64,000 nucleotides of DNA. Origin: Leifsonia sp. Root4 (GTDB taxonomy: Bacteria; Actinomycetota; Actinomycetes; Actinomycetales; Microbacteriaceae). Both the position numbers and the translations under genes were made by a program. Below are positions 14,920 through 25,481 of this stretch, piece by piece (position 1 is the first letter of the stretch; the number at the start of each line of letters is the position of its first letter). The stretch covers positions 62,001 to 126,000 of the forward strand of contig NZ_LMDN01000002.1 in NCBI RefSeq assembly GCF_001425085.1, read 5' to 3'. The notes beneath the pieces were generated by a model. It was not told the DNA's origin, did no database searches, and saw nothing but the letters and a program-made list of their open reading frames with translations.

Positions 14920-16313
14920 CCGTTCAGGAACGCGGTGATGGCGCGGCTCAACGCGACGGCGTCGTCCACGTGCACGAGCTCGCGCGCCGAGTGCATCGAC
15001 AGCAGCGGCACCCCGACGTCGACCGTGCGGATGCCGAGACGCGTCGCCGTCAGCGGTCCGATCGTCGATCCGCATGGAACCGTGTTGTTCGAGACGAACT
15101 CCTGGAACGGCACCTCGGCGGCTGCACAGGCGCGCACCCAGAGGGCGGCGCCCGCGGCATCCGTCGCGTAGCGCTGATTGGCGTTGATCTTCAACAGCGG
15201 GCCGCCGCCGGCCAGCGGGCGCACGGCCGGGTCGTGCCGCTCGGGGTAGTTGGGGTGCACGGCGTGGCCGGCATCGGCCGAGACACACCACGAGCCGGCG
15301 AAGGCCTGCAGCTGCTGGCCCTGGCTCGCGCCGAGCCCCTCGCCGATGCGGGAGAGCACGTCGGCGAGGAAGGGGCCGGAGGCACCCGATCGCGTCTCGG
15401 AGCCGAGCTCCTCGTGGTCGAAGGCGGCGAGCACGCTGATGTGCGCCACGGATGCCGCGGCACCCCGGCCACGGCCGCCGCCCGTGTTCTGCGCACTGCC
15501 CTCAGCTCCCTCGCTGCTCTCGGGCACGGCCCCGCGCGACGCCACCTCGATCAGAGCGACGAGCGCGGCGTAGACGGAGCTCAGGTTGTCCATGCGTCCG
15601 GAGGCGAAGAGCGCGCCGTTCAGGCCGAAGCGGGCGGGGGCCGCCGTGTCGGCGGTGAGGATGTCGTAGCCGGCGATGTCGGCGGCCTTGACACCGGCGA
15701 TCCCGGCGAGGTGCCCGAGCAGATCGGCCTGGCTGGCGTCGCCGACACCCCAGACGGGTTGGGTGTGGCGCTGCTTGTCGAGGGAGAGGCCGTCGTTGAC
15801 GCCACGGTCGAGGTGGATCGCCAGCTGTGGGATCCGCAGGAATGGCCCGGTGCGCACCAAGTGCACTCGGCCGTCGCGAGTGACGAGCCGGCCGGCGAGC
15901 TCGAGCTCGCGGTCGAGCCACGAGTTCAGCAGCGGACCGCCGTAGACCTCGACGCCGGCCTGCAGCCAGCCGTGTGCGCCGGTCGTGGGCTTCGGCTTGA
16001 GCTTGAACCCGGGCGAGTCGGTGTGCGCGCCGAGGATGCGGAACGGGGTCGTCGGTCCGGATGCCGCCGGCTGCACCCATGCGATGACGGCGCCGTCGCG
16101 CACAACGAAGAAGCGGCCGGGTGCGGCGTCCGCCGCGGGAGACCCGGCATCCGACCAGTCCGCACCCTCGTCAAGGCCGGTAAATCCGGCCTCCTCGAGA
16201 CGCCGCGCCAGCTCTGCGGCCGCGTGGTACGACGACGGCGACGCCTGGATGAAGCGGGCGAAATCCTCGATGTAGGCGGTTGTGTAGACCTCGGCACTCA
16301 CTTCAAGACTCAT
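14913..16313 (-). CDS. M18-family aminopeptidase
   Basis: 466 residues from ATG 16313 (ATG 16325 is possible). Aspartyl-aminopeptidase family, a cytosolic dodecameric di-zinc enzyme. Visible: FARFIQASPSSYHAA, metal ligands in ILGAHTDSPG, LDRELELAGR, FDHEELGS (catalytic Glu and ligand), and MHSARELVHVDD with the last His. The stretch around EGAEGSAQNTGGGRGRG is a Gly/Ser-rich insertion. The stop codon is inside the terminator stem at 14877-14919. The deaminase gene ends 15 bases upstream, so the two may be co-transcribed. Confidence 0.93.
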   Translation of the reverse strand: MSLEVSAEVYTTAYIEDFARFIQASPSSYHAAAELARRLEEAGFTGLDEGADWSDAGSPAADAAPGRFFVVRDGAVIAWVQPAASGPTTPFRILGAHTDSPGFKLKPKPTTGAHGWLQAGVEVYGGPLLNSWLDRELELAGRLVTRDGRVHLVRTGPFLRIPQLAIHLDRGVNDGLSLDKQRHTQPVWGVGDASQADLLGHLAGIAGVKAADIAGYDILTADTAAPARFGLNGALFASGRMDNLSSVYAALVALIEVASRGAVPESSEGAEGSAQNTGGGRGRGAAASVAHISVLAAFDHEELGSETRSGASGPFLADVLSRIGEGLGASQGQQLQAFAGSWCVSADAGHAVHPNYPERHDPAVRPLAGGGPLLKINANQRYATDAAGAALWVRACAAAEVPFQEFVSNNTVPCGSTIGPLTATRLGIRTVDVGVPLLSMHSARELVHVDDAVALSRAITAFLNGA

Positions 16314-16328
16314 GAGTCCATCCAAGCA

Positions 16329-16880
16329 CTACCCCCAGAAGCCCGCGTGCACCGCTGTCGCCTCGGCATGGAGTTCCGGCGCCGGCCCGGCGACGGCGGT
16401 CTCCCGCTGTCCGGCCGCGAACACCTCCCGGCAGGGCAGGCGCATCGTCGGGTTCTCCTCGTTCTCGCCGGTAATTGCGTAGAGATCGGCCTCGGCGAGC
16501 GCGAACACGACCCGCCCGATTCCGGCCCAGTAGATTGCTCCGGAGCACATCGCGCACGGCTCGGTGCTCGTGTACAGCGTGAAGTCGGCCAGCTCGGCCG
16601 GGCTGTAGCGGCTCGAGGCCAGGCGCACGAGATTGGTCTCGGCGTGCCCGGTCGCGTCGCGGGCGGTGACCACCGTGTTCTCCGCTTCGAGCACGACTGT
16701 GCCTGCGGCATCCGTCAGCACGGAGCCGAAGGGGTGATTGCCGTTGACCCTTGAGGATGACGCCACCAGGATCGTGACGCGCAGGCGCTCAAGGTCGTCG
16801 GAGCTCAGCGCGGAGCCCGGTGCGGACTTCGGTGTGGGGCTCGGCTCGGAGCTCGCGGACGGTGCAGTTGTCTCAGCCAT
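16329..16880 (-). CDS. nucleoside/tRNA-type zinc deaminase
   Basis: 183 residues. Start at ATG 16880 supported by CAGAAT exactly 6 nt upstream; the extension to 16925 is less likely. Zinc motif of the cytidine/deoxycytidylate deaminase fold: HAETN and PCAMCSGAIYWAGIGRVVFA. The N-terminal Ser/Pro/Thr-rich stretch is disordered-looking. The bulk resembles guanine-deaminase/TadA-like nucleoside deaminases of actinobacteria, usually acting on free bases or nucleosides. The exact substrate cannot be read. Confidence 0.85.
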   Translation of the reverse strand: MAETTAPSASSEPSPTPKSAPGSALSSDDLERLRVTILVASSSRVNGNHPFGSVLTDAAGTVVLEAENTVVTARDATGHAETNLVRLASSRYSPAELADFTLYTSTEPCAMCSGAIYWAGIGRVVFALAEADLYAITGENEENPTMRLPCREVFAAGQRETAVAGPAPELHAEATAVHAGFWG

Positions 16881-16945
16881 GGCCCCATTCTGCTCTCCGG
16901 AATCCGAAACTCCCATGAACAGCACATTCGGCCTACCCTGAAGTC

Positions 16946-19234
16946 ATGCTCACGCCACCGCTTGCCGCACAGATTCCGACGGAACGCGTTCACCACGGAG
17001 ACGTCTACGTCGACAACTACGAGTGGATGCGCGACAAAGACAGCCCCGAGGTGCAGGCGCATCTGCACGCCGAGAATGCGTACACCAAGGCCCGCACCGG
17101 TCACCTGGCGATCCTGCAGGAGCAGATCTTCGAGGAGATCAAGGGCCGCACCAAGGAGACCGACCTCAGCGTTCCCGTGCGGCGCGGCCACTGGTGGTAT
17201 TTCACGCGCACGATCGAGGGCCAGCAGTACGGCGTGCACTGCCGCGCCCCGATCGCCGGGCCCGACGACTGGACGCCGCCGACCATCGTCCCGGCCGAGG
17301 CGGAGGCAACACCCGCCGACGCGCGCACGGTTCCGGATGCCACCGCCTCCCCGTTCCGGCTCGCCACCGACGCCGACGCCGCCGCTCACGCCGCGGCCGC
17401 CCACGCCCGGTCCGGCGAAGCGTCCCTGCCGGGCGAGCAGATCCTGCTCGACGACAACGTCGAAGCCCACGGACACGACTTCTACGAACTCGGCACCTTC
17501 GCGGTCAGCGCCGACGGCAGCATGCTCCTCTACGGCGTCGACCTCGAGGGCGACGAACGCTACACCCTGCACGTGCGCTACCTCGGCCGCGACGCCACGA
17601 TGGATGAGGCCGCAGCCGGCGTGCAGCGCTTCAGCGCAGACGACGACCTCGACGACACGATCACCGACACCTCCGCCGGCGCACTGTTCGATCCGAGCGG
17701 GCGCTACGTGTTCTACACGACGGTCGACGAGGCGTGGCGGCCGGACACGGTCTGGCGCCACCAGCTCGGCACCGACCCGGTATCCGCGGTGCAGATCTTC
17801 CACGAACCGGACGAGCGCTACTGGGTGGGCGTCGGAGAGACGCGCAGCCGCAAGTACCTCGTGATCGAGCTCGGCTCGAACATCACCAGCGAGACCCGGC
17901 TGCTCGACGCGAGCGACCCGACGGGTGAGTTCGAGCTCGTCTGGCCTCGCGTGGAGGGCGTCGAGTACGACGTCGAACACGTGGTGGTCGGCACCCAGGA
18001 CCGCCTGCTGATCGTGCACAACCACGGCGCGATCAACTTCGAGTTGGTGAGCGTTGCGGCATCCGACCCCCGCGGCGAGCGCCGCGTGATCCTTCCGCAC
18101 AACCCAGAGGTGCGGCTCGAGGGCGTCGAGGCGTTCCAGGATTTCGTCGCGATCGAGTACCGCCGCGAGGGGCTCACCCGGCTGGCCGTTGCCATGGTGC
18201 CGAAGAACGGCGGACGCTACGAGGACACCCCGCACGAGCTCAGCTTCGGTGAGGAGCTGTTCGCGGTCGGGCTCTCCGGCAACCCCGAGTGGGCGCAGCC
18301 GACGATCCGCCTCGGCTACACGAGCTTCGTCACTCCGTCGACGGTCTACGACTACGTGGTCGAGAGCAATGAACTGCGGATGCTGAAGCAGCAGCCCGTG
18401 CTCGGCCACTTCGATCCGACGCGCTACACCCAGCGCCGCGACTGGGCCATCGCGCCCGACGGCACCCGCGTGCCGATCTCGCTCGTCTACCGCAGTGACC
18501 TCGTCACGGCGGGCGAGCCGGCGCCGACGCTGCTCTACGGCTACGGCTCCTACGAGGCCAGCATGGACCCGAGCTTCGGCATCGCCAGGCTCAGCCTGCT
18601 CGACCGCGGCATCATCTTCGCGATCGCCCACGTGCGCGGCGGCGGCGAGCTCGGCCGGCTCTGGTACGAGAACGGCAAGAAGCTGCACAAGCGCAACAGC
18701 TTCACCGACTTCGTCGCGTGCGCCAAGCACCTGATCGACCGTGACGTGACGGCCAGCGACCGGCTCGTTGCAGAGGGTGGCAGCGCCGGCGGCCTGCTCA
18801 TGGGCGCGGTCGCGAACCTCGCGCCGCAACTGTTCTCCGGCATCCTCGCCGAGGTGCCGTTCGTTGATCCGCTCACCTCGATCCTCGACCCCTCGCTGCC
18901 GCTGACGGTGATCGAGTGGGACGAGTGGGGCGACCCGCTGCACGACGAGGAGGTGTACCAGTACATGAAGGGCTACTCGCCGCTCGAGAACGTGCACGAC
19001 ACCCACTACCCGCGGATCCTCGCCGTCACGAGCATCAACGACACCCGGGTGCTCTACGTGGAGCCGGCCAAGTGGGTGGCGAAGCTGCGCGAGGTCGGCG
19101 CGGACGCCCTGCTGAAGACCGAGATGGCGGCCGGGCACGGCGGCGTCTCCGGTCGCTACAGCGCCTGGCGGGAGCGGGCGTTCAACTACGCCTGGGTGAT
19201 CGACGCGGTCAACGCGCACCCCTCAGGCGAGTAG
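16946..19234 (+). CDS. ptrB: S9-family oligopeptidase (protease II-like)
   Basis: 762 residues: N-terminal beta-propeller, C-terminal alpha/beta hydrolase. Catalytic Ser in GGSAGG, Asp in INDTRVLYVEP, His in AAGHGGVSGRY. Oligopeptidase B cleaves short peptides after basic residues in the cytosol. Compared with the usual size of about 690, it has an extra Ala/Asp/Pro-rich stretch at roughly residues 113-165. A TACCCT hexamer lies 6 nt before the ATG. It is divergent from the deaminase, with a short shared control region. Confidence 0.93.
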   Translation: MLTPPLAAQIPTERVHHGDVYVDNYEWMRDKDSPEVQAHLHAENAYTKARTGHLAILQEQIFEEIKGRTKETDLSVPVRRGHWWYFTRTIEGQQYGVHCRAPIAGPDDWTPPTIVPAEAEATPADARTVPDATASPFRLATDADAAAHAAAAHARSGEASLPGEQILLDDNVEAHGHDFYELGTFAVSADGSMLLYGVDLEGDERYTLHVRYLGRDATMDEAAAGVQRFSADDDLDDTITDTSAGALFDPSGRYVFYTTVDEAWRPDTVWRHQLGTDPVSAVQIFHEPDERYWVGVGETRSRKYLVIELGSNITSETRLLDASDPTGEFELVWPRVEGVEYDVEHVVVGTQDRLLIVHNHGAINFELVSVAASDPRGERRVILPHNPEVRLEGVEAFQDFVAIEYRREGLTRLAVAMVPKNGGRYEDTPHELSFGEELFAVGLSGNPEWAQPTIRLGYTSFVTPSTVYDYVVESNELRMLKQQPVLGHFDPTRYTQRRDWAIAPDGTRVPISLVYRSDLVTAGEPAPTLLYGYGSYEASMDPSFGIARLSLLDRGIIFAIAHVRGGGELGRLWYENGKKLHKRNSFTDFVACAKHLIDRDVTASDRLVAEGGSAGGLLMGAVANLAPQLFSGILAEVPFVDPLTSILDPSLPLTVIEWDEWGDPLHDEEVYQYMKGYSPLENVHDTHYPRILAVTSINDTRVLYVEPAKWVAKLREVGADALLKTEMAAGHGGVSGRYSAWRERAFNYAWVIDAVNAHPSGE

Positions 19235-19262
19235 CGCCACCGCTCCGGCATCCAATCCGGTT

Positions 19263-19394
19263 GGCAAAACAGGCAGTTCTCGCACCCCGGTAGCGAAAAC
19301 AGGCTGTCCCGGTCCCGCGGCGACGTCATTGTCTGTTTTCGCGACAGCCACCACCCACGGCGGCTGAGGGAGCGCCAGCGACCGAAGCCCTGAG
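19263..19394. repeat. repeat cluster downstream of the S9 peptidase gene
   Basis: Copies of CGAAAACAGGC (exact at 19294-19304; degenerate GGCAAAACAGGC at 19263) and the opposite orientation CTGTTTTCG (19333-19341), then the word CGGCTGAGG...CGAAGCCCTGAG (19361-19394), which recurs at 26924. These are short dispersed elements and no ORF fits. The same CGAAAACAGGC family follows msrBA at 48158-48234. Confidence 0.7.
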
Positions 19395-19438
19395 CCCTCC
19401 ACGGAGGAGCTGTCGGCAGGGCGTGACACACTGGGAGC

Positions 19439-22400
19439 ATGATCGCGCCCACGTACCCGCTCGTGGACGTGGGCGACATCATCCGCCTCGTCGGGCGCGG
19501 GATCTACGAGCGTGGCCGCGGCCGAGCGCGTGACGGTTCGGTCAGCGCCGTCATCTGGCACGAGTCCACAGAGACCCTCACGGGTGTTGTGACGGATACA
19601 GGCTCCGACCCGCTCGCGGTCTCGGTGCGGATCGAGCCGACCACCCGCGGCTTCGGCACCCCGTTCGCGAGCGGCTGCGGCTGCCCGCTCGGCGGCGACT
19701 GCGCCCACGTCGCGGCCGTCATCCTGAACGCGAACGCCGCAGCAGCCCGCCGCAAGACGGAGGAGCTCGAGGCCCCTCCCGAGCCGCGCGACGCCGAATA
19801 CGACGATGGCTACGGGGATGGCTACGGTGGCGCGGCCGGTGGGCGCTCAAGCGGCGGCGCGTTCACCCGCACCTCTGACAGCCTGCAGCGCGGCGCTGCG
19901 CAGCGCACCTGGTGGCCGTCCGAAGGCGACGACGAGGCCCCGCAGTGGGCGCCCGACGAGACACCAGAGGAGATGCCCGACGAGTTCGCCGACGCTGGCT
20001 CCAGCTCGGGCTCCGGATCCGCCGCCCCCACCCGCCAGCCGCCGGCGCCCGCCTGGAAGCGCGCGCTCGGCCCGATCGCGCAGCCACCCGGCGATGCCCG
20101 CCTCCGCAGCGACGACGAGGGTGCCCCTACAGGCTCCCGCACCGGAACAGCCCGGGTCGCCACCGGTCCGACGCCGATGGGTCTGCAGTTCGAGCTCCGT
20201 GAGGCGAACCGGAAGCCGACCAGCCGGTGGAGCACGCAGCAGTGGGGCGGCTCGAGCAACCGGCCGCCGCGCCCGAGCTTCGGGGCGGGAACGGGTCGGC
20301 GGACGGCATCCGGAGCCCCGGCGCTGCAGCTCGCCGTGCGCCCGGTGATGCGCAACGAGCGCGGTAGCTGGGTGCGCACCGGCATCAGCTGGGGCACGCT
20401 CAGCTACCAGTCGAACCGGCTCAACCTCGAGCCGGCGCAGCACCGCTGGTTCTGCGAGTTCGGGGCGCTCTACCGCGCCGCCCGCTTCACCTACACCGGT
20501 GAGGACGCCGACTGGATCGTGCTCGACGAATTCGCGAGCCCCCTGCTCTGGCAGCTGTTCGAGCGGGCGGAGGCGCTGAAGATCCCGCTGCTCGGCGCGA
20601 CCAAGACCGTGTCGGTGCAGCTGGCCGGCCACGCGGCGTTGAGCCTCGACGCCACCGACGCGGCCGCGGCCGTGGACACCGCCGCAGTTGACGCGGACGC
20701 TGAAGAATCTGTGGGCAGCGGCGCCGCGGCATCCGCCGGACTGCTGCTGACCCCCGTGCTCACGGTCGACGGCGCCACGCACTCGACGGCCCTCGCCGCC
20801 GCGATCGGCGAACACGGCGTGTACCTGCGCGAGGTCACCGAGATTGTTGAGCCGGTGCGCTACGGCCGCCGCAGCAGTGCCCAAAAGGCGGCGGAGACGG
20901 CGGCGGCGGAAGCCGCGAAGGCGAAGCCGGCCGAGCACACGAGCATCACCCTCGCCCCACTGGATGCCCCGCTCACCCCCGAGCTGCGCGCGCTCCTCGG
21001 CCAGGCGAAGCCGCTCGAGGTGCCGGCGGAGGAGGTCACCGAGTTCCTTGAGGGCTACTACCCGCAGCTGCGCCGCCGCATCGAGGTCACGAGCAGCGAC
21101 GAGTCGATCGAGCTGCCCGCGCTGCAGCGCCCGACGCTGGTGCTCACCGCCACATTCCGCCCCAAGCATGTGCTCATGCTGCAGTGGGCGTGGGAGTACC
21201 TCGACGGCCGCGAGCCCGGCGATGACGAGGCGGCGGAGGCCGAGACCGCCGAACGCCTCTACGACGAGGCGCACGTCGAGCCGGAGACGCAGGCGCGCCT
21301 GCTCGAGGGTATCGACGCGGCCGAGTTCTGCGCCACCGTTCTCCCCCGGATCGAACGGGTCGACGGCGTGCGCGTCGACGTGCAGGGCACCCGCCCCGAC
21401 TACCGCGAGCTGACCGAGGCGCCGGAGCTCACCATCACCACGGTCGAAACCGAGCAGACCGACTGGTTCGACCTCGGCGTGGTCGTGACGGTCGGCGGTC
21501 GCAAGGTTCCGTTCGGGCCGCTCTTCAAGGCGATGGCCAAAGACAAGAAGAAGCTGCTCCTCGTCGACAACAGCTTCCTCTCGCTCGAACACCCGGCCCT
21601 CGACCGGCTGCGGGTGCTCATCTCGGAGGCCAAGGCGCTCTCCGAGTGGGAGACCGGGTTGCGCATCAGCCGCTACCAGACCAGCCTCTGGGCCGACTTC
21701 GAAGACCTCGCCGACTACACCGAGCAGGCGCAGTCGTGGCGCTCCGCCGTGTCGGGGCTCAACGGCATCCTCGACAACCGTGACGCGCTCGAGCCGACGC
21801 CGGTTCCGGATTCCGTCGCCGCCACCCTGCGGCCGTACCAGCACGACGGTTACAACTGGCTCACCTTCCTCTGGCGGCACGGGCTCGGCGGTGTGCTCGC
21901 CGACGACATGGGGCTCGGCAAGACGCTGCAGACGCTGGCGCTCATCGCGCACGCGGTCGAGAACACGGATCCGGCCGAGCGGCGGCCCTTCCTCGTCGTC
22001 GCCCCCACCTCGGTGGTCTCCAACTGGGCGGCGGAGGCCGCCCGCTTCACACCCGGCCTCACCGTGCACACCGTGAAGACGACGGAGGCCAAGCGGCGCG
22101 GGAAGCAGACGCTGGCGGATCTGGCATCCGGGGCCGACATCATCGTCACCTCCTACGCGTTGTTCCGCCTCGACGAGGCCGCATACGGCGGGCTCGGCTG
22201 GGCCGGACTCATCCTCGACGAGGCGCAATTCGTCAAGAACCACAAGGCGCGCGCGCACCAGGTCGCCAAGGACTTCGTTGTGCCGTTCAAGCTCGCCATC
22301 ACGGGCACGCCGATGGAGAACAACCTGCTCGAGCTCTGGTCGATGTTCTCGATCACGGCGCCGGGGCTGTTCCCGAGCGCGCGGAAGTTCACCGAGAACT

Positions 22401-23236
22401 ACGTGCGCCGGCTGGAGAAGGGCGTCGACAAGCAGGAGAACCGCGAGCTGCTGGCCACGCTGCGCCGCCGCATCCGCCCCTTGATGATGCGCCGCACCAA
22501 GGAGCTCGTCGCGCCCGAGCTGCCGGCAAAGCACGAGCAGACCCTCGCGATCGACCTCGAGCCGCGGCACGCGAAGCTCTACGAGACGATGCTGCAGCGC
22601 GAGCGGGCGAAGCTCTTCGGCCTGATCGACGACATGAACAAGAACCGTTTCATCGTGTTCCGTTCGCTCACCCTGCTGCGCATGCTCAGCCTTGACGCCA
22701 GCCTCGTAGACCCGAAGTACGCGCACATCCCGTCCAGCAAGCTCGATGCGCTGCTCGAACAGCTCGACGACGTCGTCGCCGAGGGGCACCGCGCGCTCGT
22801 GTTCAGCCAGTTCACGAGCTTCCTGCAGAAGGCGGCGGCTCGGCTCGAGGAACGCGGGATCGCCTATGCCTACCTCGACGGCTCGACGGGCAAGCGCTCC
22901 GAGGTGATCGACCGTTTCAAGACGGGCGATGCGCCGGTGTTCCTGGTGAGCCTGAAGGCCGGCGGCTTCGGCCTCAACCTCACCGAGGCCGATTACGTCT
23001 TCCTGCTCGACCCGTGGTGGAACCCGGCCAGCGAGGCGCAGGCCGTCGACCGCGCGCACCGCATCGGACAGACGAAGAACGTGATGGTCTACCGCATGGT
23101 CGCCACCGGAACGATCGAGGAGAAGGTGATGGCGCTCAAGGAGGCGAAGGCGCGCGTCTTCAGCGCGGTGCTCGACGACGACGCCGCCTTCAGTGCGGCG
23201 CTGACGGCCGACGACATCCGCGGCCTGCTCGCCTAG
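19439..23236 (+). CDS. SWIM zinc-finger / SNF2-family DEAD/H helicase-like protein
   Basis: 1265 residues. N-terminal SWIM-type zinc finger (Cys80, Cys82, Cys88, His90), then a low-complexity Gly/Pro/Arg-rich region to about residue 290, a middle domain, and a full SNF2 motor: [13 protein letters not shown] near residue 820, [17 protein letters not shown], and [17 protein letters not shown] with RAHRIGQT at the end. Such HepA/RapA-like ATPases move along DNA or strip bound proteins. No nuclease domain is seen. CACACT 6 nt before the ATG suggests a leaderless transcript. Single gene; partners unknown. Confidence 0.93.
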   Translation: MIAPTYPLVDVGDIIRLVGRGIYERGRGRARDGSVSAVIWHESTETLTGVVTDTGSDPLAVSVRIEPTTRGFGTPFASGCGCPLGGDCAHVAAVILNANAAAARRKTEELEAPPEPRDAEYDDGYGDGYGGAAGGRSSGGAFTRTSDSLQRGAAQRTWWPSEGDDEAPQWAPDETPEEMPDEFADAGSSSGSGSAAPTRQPPAPAWKRALGPIAQPPGDARLRSDDEGAPTGSRTGTARVATGPTPMGLQFELREANRKPTSRWSTQQWGGSSNRPPRPSFGAGTGRRTASGAPALQLAVRPVMRNERGSWVRTGISWGTLSYQSNRLNLEPAQHRWFCEFGALYRAARFTYTGEDADWIVLDEFASPLLWQLFERAEALKIPLLGATKTVSVQLAGHAALSLDATDAAAAVDTAAVDADAEESVGSGAAASAGLLLTPVLTVDGATHSTALAAAIGEHGVYLREVTEIVEPVRYGRRSSAQKAAETAAAEAAKAKPAEHTSITLAPLDAPLTPELRALLGQAKPLEVPAEEVTEFLEGYYPQLRRRIEVTSSDESIELPALQRPTLVLTATFRPKHVLMLQWAWEYLDGREPGDDEAAEAETAERLYDEAHVEPETQARLLEGIDAAEFCATVLPRIERVDGVRVDVQGTRPDYRELTEAPELTITTVETEQTDWFDLGVVVTVGGRKVPFGPLFKAMAKDKKKLLLVDNSFLSLEHPALDRLRVLISEAKALSEWETGLRISRYQTSLWADFEDLADYTEQAQSWRSAVSGLNGILDNRDALEPTPVPDSVAATLRPYQHDGYNWLTFLWRHGLGGVLADDMGLGKTLQTLALIAHAVENTDPAERRPFLVVAPTSVVSNWAAEAARFTPGLTVHTVKTTEAKRRGKQTLADLASGADIIVTSYALFRLDEAAYGGLGWAGLILDEAQFVKNHKARAHQVAKDFVVPFKLAITGTPMENNLLELWSMFSITAPGLFPSARKFTENYVRRLEKGVDKQENRELLATLRRRIRPLMMRRTKELVAPELPAKHEQTLAIDLEPRHAKLYETMLQRERAKLFGLIDDMNKNRFIVFRSLTLLRMLSLDASLVDPKYAHIPSSKLDALLEQLDDVVAEGHRALVFSQFTSFLQKAAARLEERGIAYAYLDGSTGKRSEVIDRFKTGDAPVFLVSLKAGGFGLNLTEADYVFLLDPWWNPASEAQAVDRAHRIGQTKNVMVYRMVATGTIEEKVMALKEAKARVFSAVLDDDAAFSAALTADDIRGLLA

Positions 23237-23270
23237 CGCCGGGGCGGCGCTGGAACCAGCAGCCGCAGCA

Positions 23271-23585
23271 TCAGAACATGCCGCGATTCATGCGCGGAGG
23301 CAGCGATGGCAATGATGCCGGCGCGCTCGATAGCGAGGCGGGCGCCTCCCAGAGCAGAACGCTGGGCCTCGCGGCTGCGCCGGCCCCGCTGAGGTTGTCG
23401 CAACGCACGAGCTGCGTGCCGATCCGCTGCACCGGACATGCGGCGCTACTGACGGCGTCGGCCTGGGCCGATACTGCGCCGTTCGCCTGCGCGGCCGGAG
23501 TCGCAATGCCGAGCGTGAGGAACAGCGTGAGACCACCCGTCGCGCCGACACCGATACCGGCGCGCGAGTGGAGTGACTGGAACAT
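23271..23585 (-). CDS. small secreted protein
   Basis: 104 residues from ATG 23585 with GAAAGG 7 nt upstream. An N-terminal signal-like segment ([21 protein letters not shown]) ends near an AQA cleavage site. The mature part has only two cysteines ([16 protein letters not shown]), which could form one disulfide, and a Pro/Ser-rich tail. Family not recognised. It converges on the SNF2 gene. Confidence 0.6.
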   Translation of the reverse strand: MFQSLHSRAGIGVGATGGLTLFLTLGIATPAAQANGAVSAQADAVSSAACPVQRIGTQLVRCDNLSGAGAAARPSVLLWEAPASLSSAPASLPSLPPRMNRGMF

Positions 23586-23845
23586 GATCAAGCCTTTCGT
23601 GGAGAGAGAAGTGGACGCTTCAAGGCTCCGTCTGGTCGGGGGCGGCGGCATCGGGCGCAGACCCTTAACTTCGGAGTGCAACCCCCTGAGATCTACTCAA
23701 GGGCGCGCACCGCTCACCGCTCGCTGCCGATGAACCGGACGCGCTAACCGCCGTCGGGTGAGTCGAACTCAATTCGGACGGCGGGATTCACCGAAGCACG
23801 AGTAGACTCACAGCACGCACTCAGGCTCGATACATGGAGGCTCTC

Positions 23846-24277
23846 ATGGTCCCGGAAATCAACTACTGGGCGGTACTTCTCGCGACACTGTCGAGCATGG
23901 TCGTCGGCTCGATCTGGTACACCCCGAAGGTGTTCGGCAACTATTGGATGAAGACCGCGAAGATCACGCCGTCCGGCAACAGCAAGGATGCGATCTGGCC
24001 GATCATCGTCACCGTGATCGTGAGTTTCGTGACGGCGTGGGTGCTCTCCGGCGCCGCGTTCATCGCCTGGGACTTCTACGGCGGCAGCTTCCTGTTCAAC
24101 ACGATCTTCACCGGCATCATCCTCTGGGCCGGCTTCACCGCCGCCCGCTTCATCACGCACGACGCCTTCGACGGCCGCCCGACGGGTCTCACGGTCCTCA
24201 ACATCGCCCACGAACTCGTCACGATCGTGATCATGTCGCTCATCATCGGCGTCTGGCCGCCGGCCGGATCCGTCTAA
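23846..24277 (+). CDS. DUF1761 membrane protein
   Basis: 143 residues from ATG 23846, with GGAGG 5 nt upstream; the ATG at 23834 is itself part of the Shine-Dalgarno. Four predicted transmembrane helices. INYWAVLLATLSSMVVGSIWYTPKVFGNYWMK is the DUF1761 signature (split here only for description). Function unknown. It ends 2 bases before the glpX start, so they are probably co-expressed. Confidence 0.83.
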   Translation: MVPEINYWAVLLATLSSMVVGSIWYTPKVFGNYWMKTAKITPSGNSKDAIWPIIVTVIVSFVTAWVLSGAAFIAWDFYGGSFLFNTIFTGIILWAGFTAARFITHDAFDGRPTGLTVLNIAHELVTIVIMSLIIGVWPPAGSV

Positions 24278-24279
24278 CG

Positions 24280-25188
24280 GTGTCGACAGCCGCCACTCCC
24301 CCAGCCACGACGGTCATCGGGGGCGCGAATTTCGCGCCCGAGCTCGTCGCCGCGGTCGTGCGGTCGGCGGATGCCGCAGCGGCGGCATCCGCGGCGATGG
24401 TCGGCTCCGGCGACAAGAACGCCATCGACGAGGCCGCGGTCGCGGCGATGCGCGCCGTGTTGCTGCGCGCGCCATTCGCCGGGACGGTCGTGATCGGTGA
24501 GGGCGAGAAGGACGACGCCCCGATGCTCGCCAACGGCGAGCAGCTCGGGCTCGGCTTCGACCAGGGTCTCAGCGCCGAGGAACGCGCGAGCTACCCGGAG
24601 TGCGACATCGCTGTCGACCCGCTCGACGGCACCCGCCTCGCCGCCGAGGCCCTGCCCGGCGCGGTGTGCGTGATCGCGCTGGCGCCGCGCGGCACCTTGT
24701 TCAATCCGCGCGACGCCTTCTACATGCACAAACTCATCGCCGGCCCGGTCGGGGTCGGCGTGCTCGATCTCAGCCTCTCGGCGAGTGAGAATCTGCGCCG
24801 GCTGGCGGATGCCGGCCGCCGCCGCGTCGAGGACCTCACCGTCGCGGTGCTCGACAAGCCGAGGCACGCGGCACTCATCGGCGAGCTGCAGGCCAGCGGC
24901 GCACGCCTGCACGTGGTCGGCGAGGGCGACATCGGCACCGCGATCGCGGCCGCGACGCCCGGCTCCGGCATCGACCTGGCGATCGGCATCGGCGGAACGC
25001 CGGAGGGCGTGATCGCCGCCTGCGCGGTGCGCGCGCTCGGCGGCTTCATGCAGGGCAGGCTCGCCCCGCAGAGCGCGGCGGAGCGTGCAGCGGTGCTCGC
25101 GGCCGGCCACGCGGTGGAGCGCGTGCTGGGCCTGGACGACCTGGTCGCGAGCGAGCGCGTGCTCTTCGCCTCGGCCCCGGTCACCTAG
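24280..25188 (+). CDS. glpX: class II fructose-1,6-bisphosphatase
   Basis: 302 residues with GTG start, 2 bases after the DUF1761 stop. GlpX signatures: SGDKNAIDEAAVAAMR, VIGEGEKDDAPML (metal ligands), IAVDPLDGTRLAA and GIGGTPEGVIAACAVRALGG. It removes the 1-phosphate from fructose-1,6-bisphosphate in gluconeogenesis, Li+-sensitive and Mn/Mg-dependent in the family. At the TRL position many homologues have TNL; other changes are minor. Whether another glpX exists elsewhere cannot be seen. Confidence 0.92.
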   Translation: MSTAATPPATTVIGGANFAPELVAAVVRSADAAAAASAAMVGSGDKNAIDEAAVAAMRAVLLRAPFAGTVVIGEGEKDDAPMLANGEQLGLGFDQGLSAEERASYPECDIAVDPLDGTRLAAEALPGAVCVIALAPRGTLFNPRDAFYMHKLIAGPVGVGVLDLSLSASENLRRLADAGRRRVEDLTVAVLDKPRHAALIGELQASGARLHVVGEGDIGTAIAAATPGSGIDLAIGIGGTPEGVIAACAVRALGGFMQGRLAPQSAAERAAVLAAGHAVERVLGLDDLVASERVLFASAPVT

Positions 25189-25206
25189 GCGTCTCCGGCT
25201 GGCCTT

Positions 25207-25407
25207 GGTCTCGATACGCTCCTTCGTCGCTACTCGACCAGCGGAGTGCGTCCGCAGAGGGTGCCTCTCGCCCGCTGATTGAGCCTGTCGAAATCTCCGA
25301 CGTGGGGCGGTTTCGACAAGCTCAACCAGCGGGGCCAGGCTCAACCGGCGGAGTTGTGTTCAGACTGCTTGCTGGTTGAGTAGCGAGGAACGAGCGTATC
25401 GAAACCT
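25207..25407. repeat. nested inverted repeats
   Basis: Outer pair: GGTCTCGATACGCT...CTCGACCAGCGG (25207-25244) and its inverse GCTGGTTGAGTAGCGAGG...GTATCGAAACC (25371-25406). Inner pair: CCGCTGATTGAGCCTGTCG (25272-25290, continuing AAAT) and TTTCGACAAGCTCAACCAGC (25311-25330), plus a partial third CAGGCTCAACCGGCGG (25336-25351). Two repeat families, one nested in the other, between glpX and the DarT-like gene. Confidence 0.88.
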
Positions 25408-25437
25408 CACGGGCCGGAGCGTTCGCACCGCACAAAC

Positions 25438-25471
25438 ACAAACGACCGGGGCAGCTGCCCCGGTCGTTTGT
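25438..25471. terminator. bidirectional terminator
   Basis: Perfect 34-base palindrome, arm ACAAACGACCGGGGCAG. It lies 11 bases from the 3' end of the DarT-like gene (-) and downstream of glpX (+). T-rich flanks (GTTTGTG on the minus strand) fit an intrinsic terminator. Confidence 0.85.
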
Positions 25472-25481
25472 TGCGAAGCGA

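Noticed and set aside
14970-16754. 594-codon plus-strand ORF opposite the aminopeptidase and deaminase genes
   Set aside because: Antisense to two recognisable enzymes; composition typical of a shadow frame.
19847-23059. 1070-codon minus-strand ORF opposite the SNF2 gene
   Set aside because: Low-complexity composition and full overlap with the helicase motifs on the other strand; no start signals.
25207-25407. Possible insertion sequence
   Set aside because: There is no transposase ORF between the inverted arms and the inner segment is under 130 bases.
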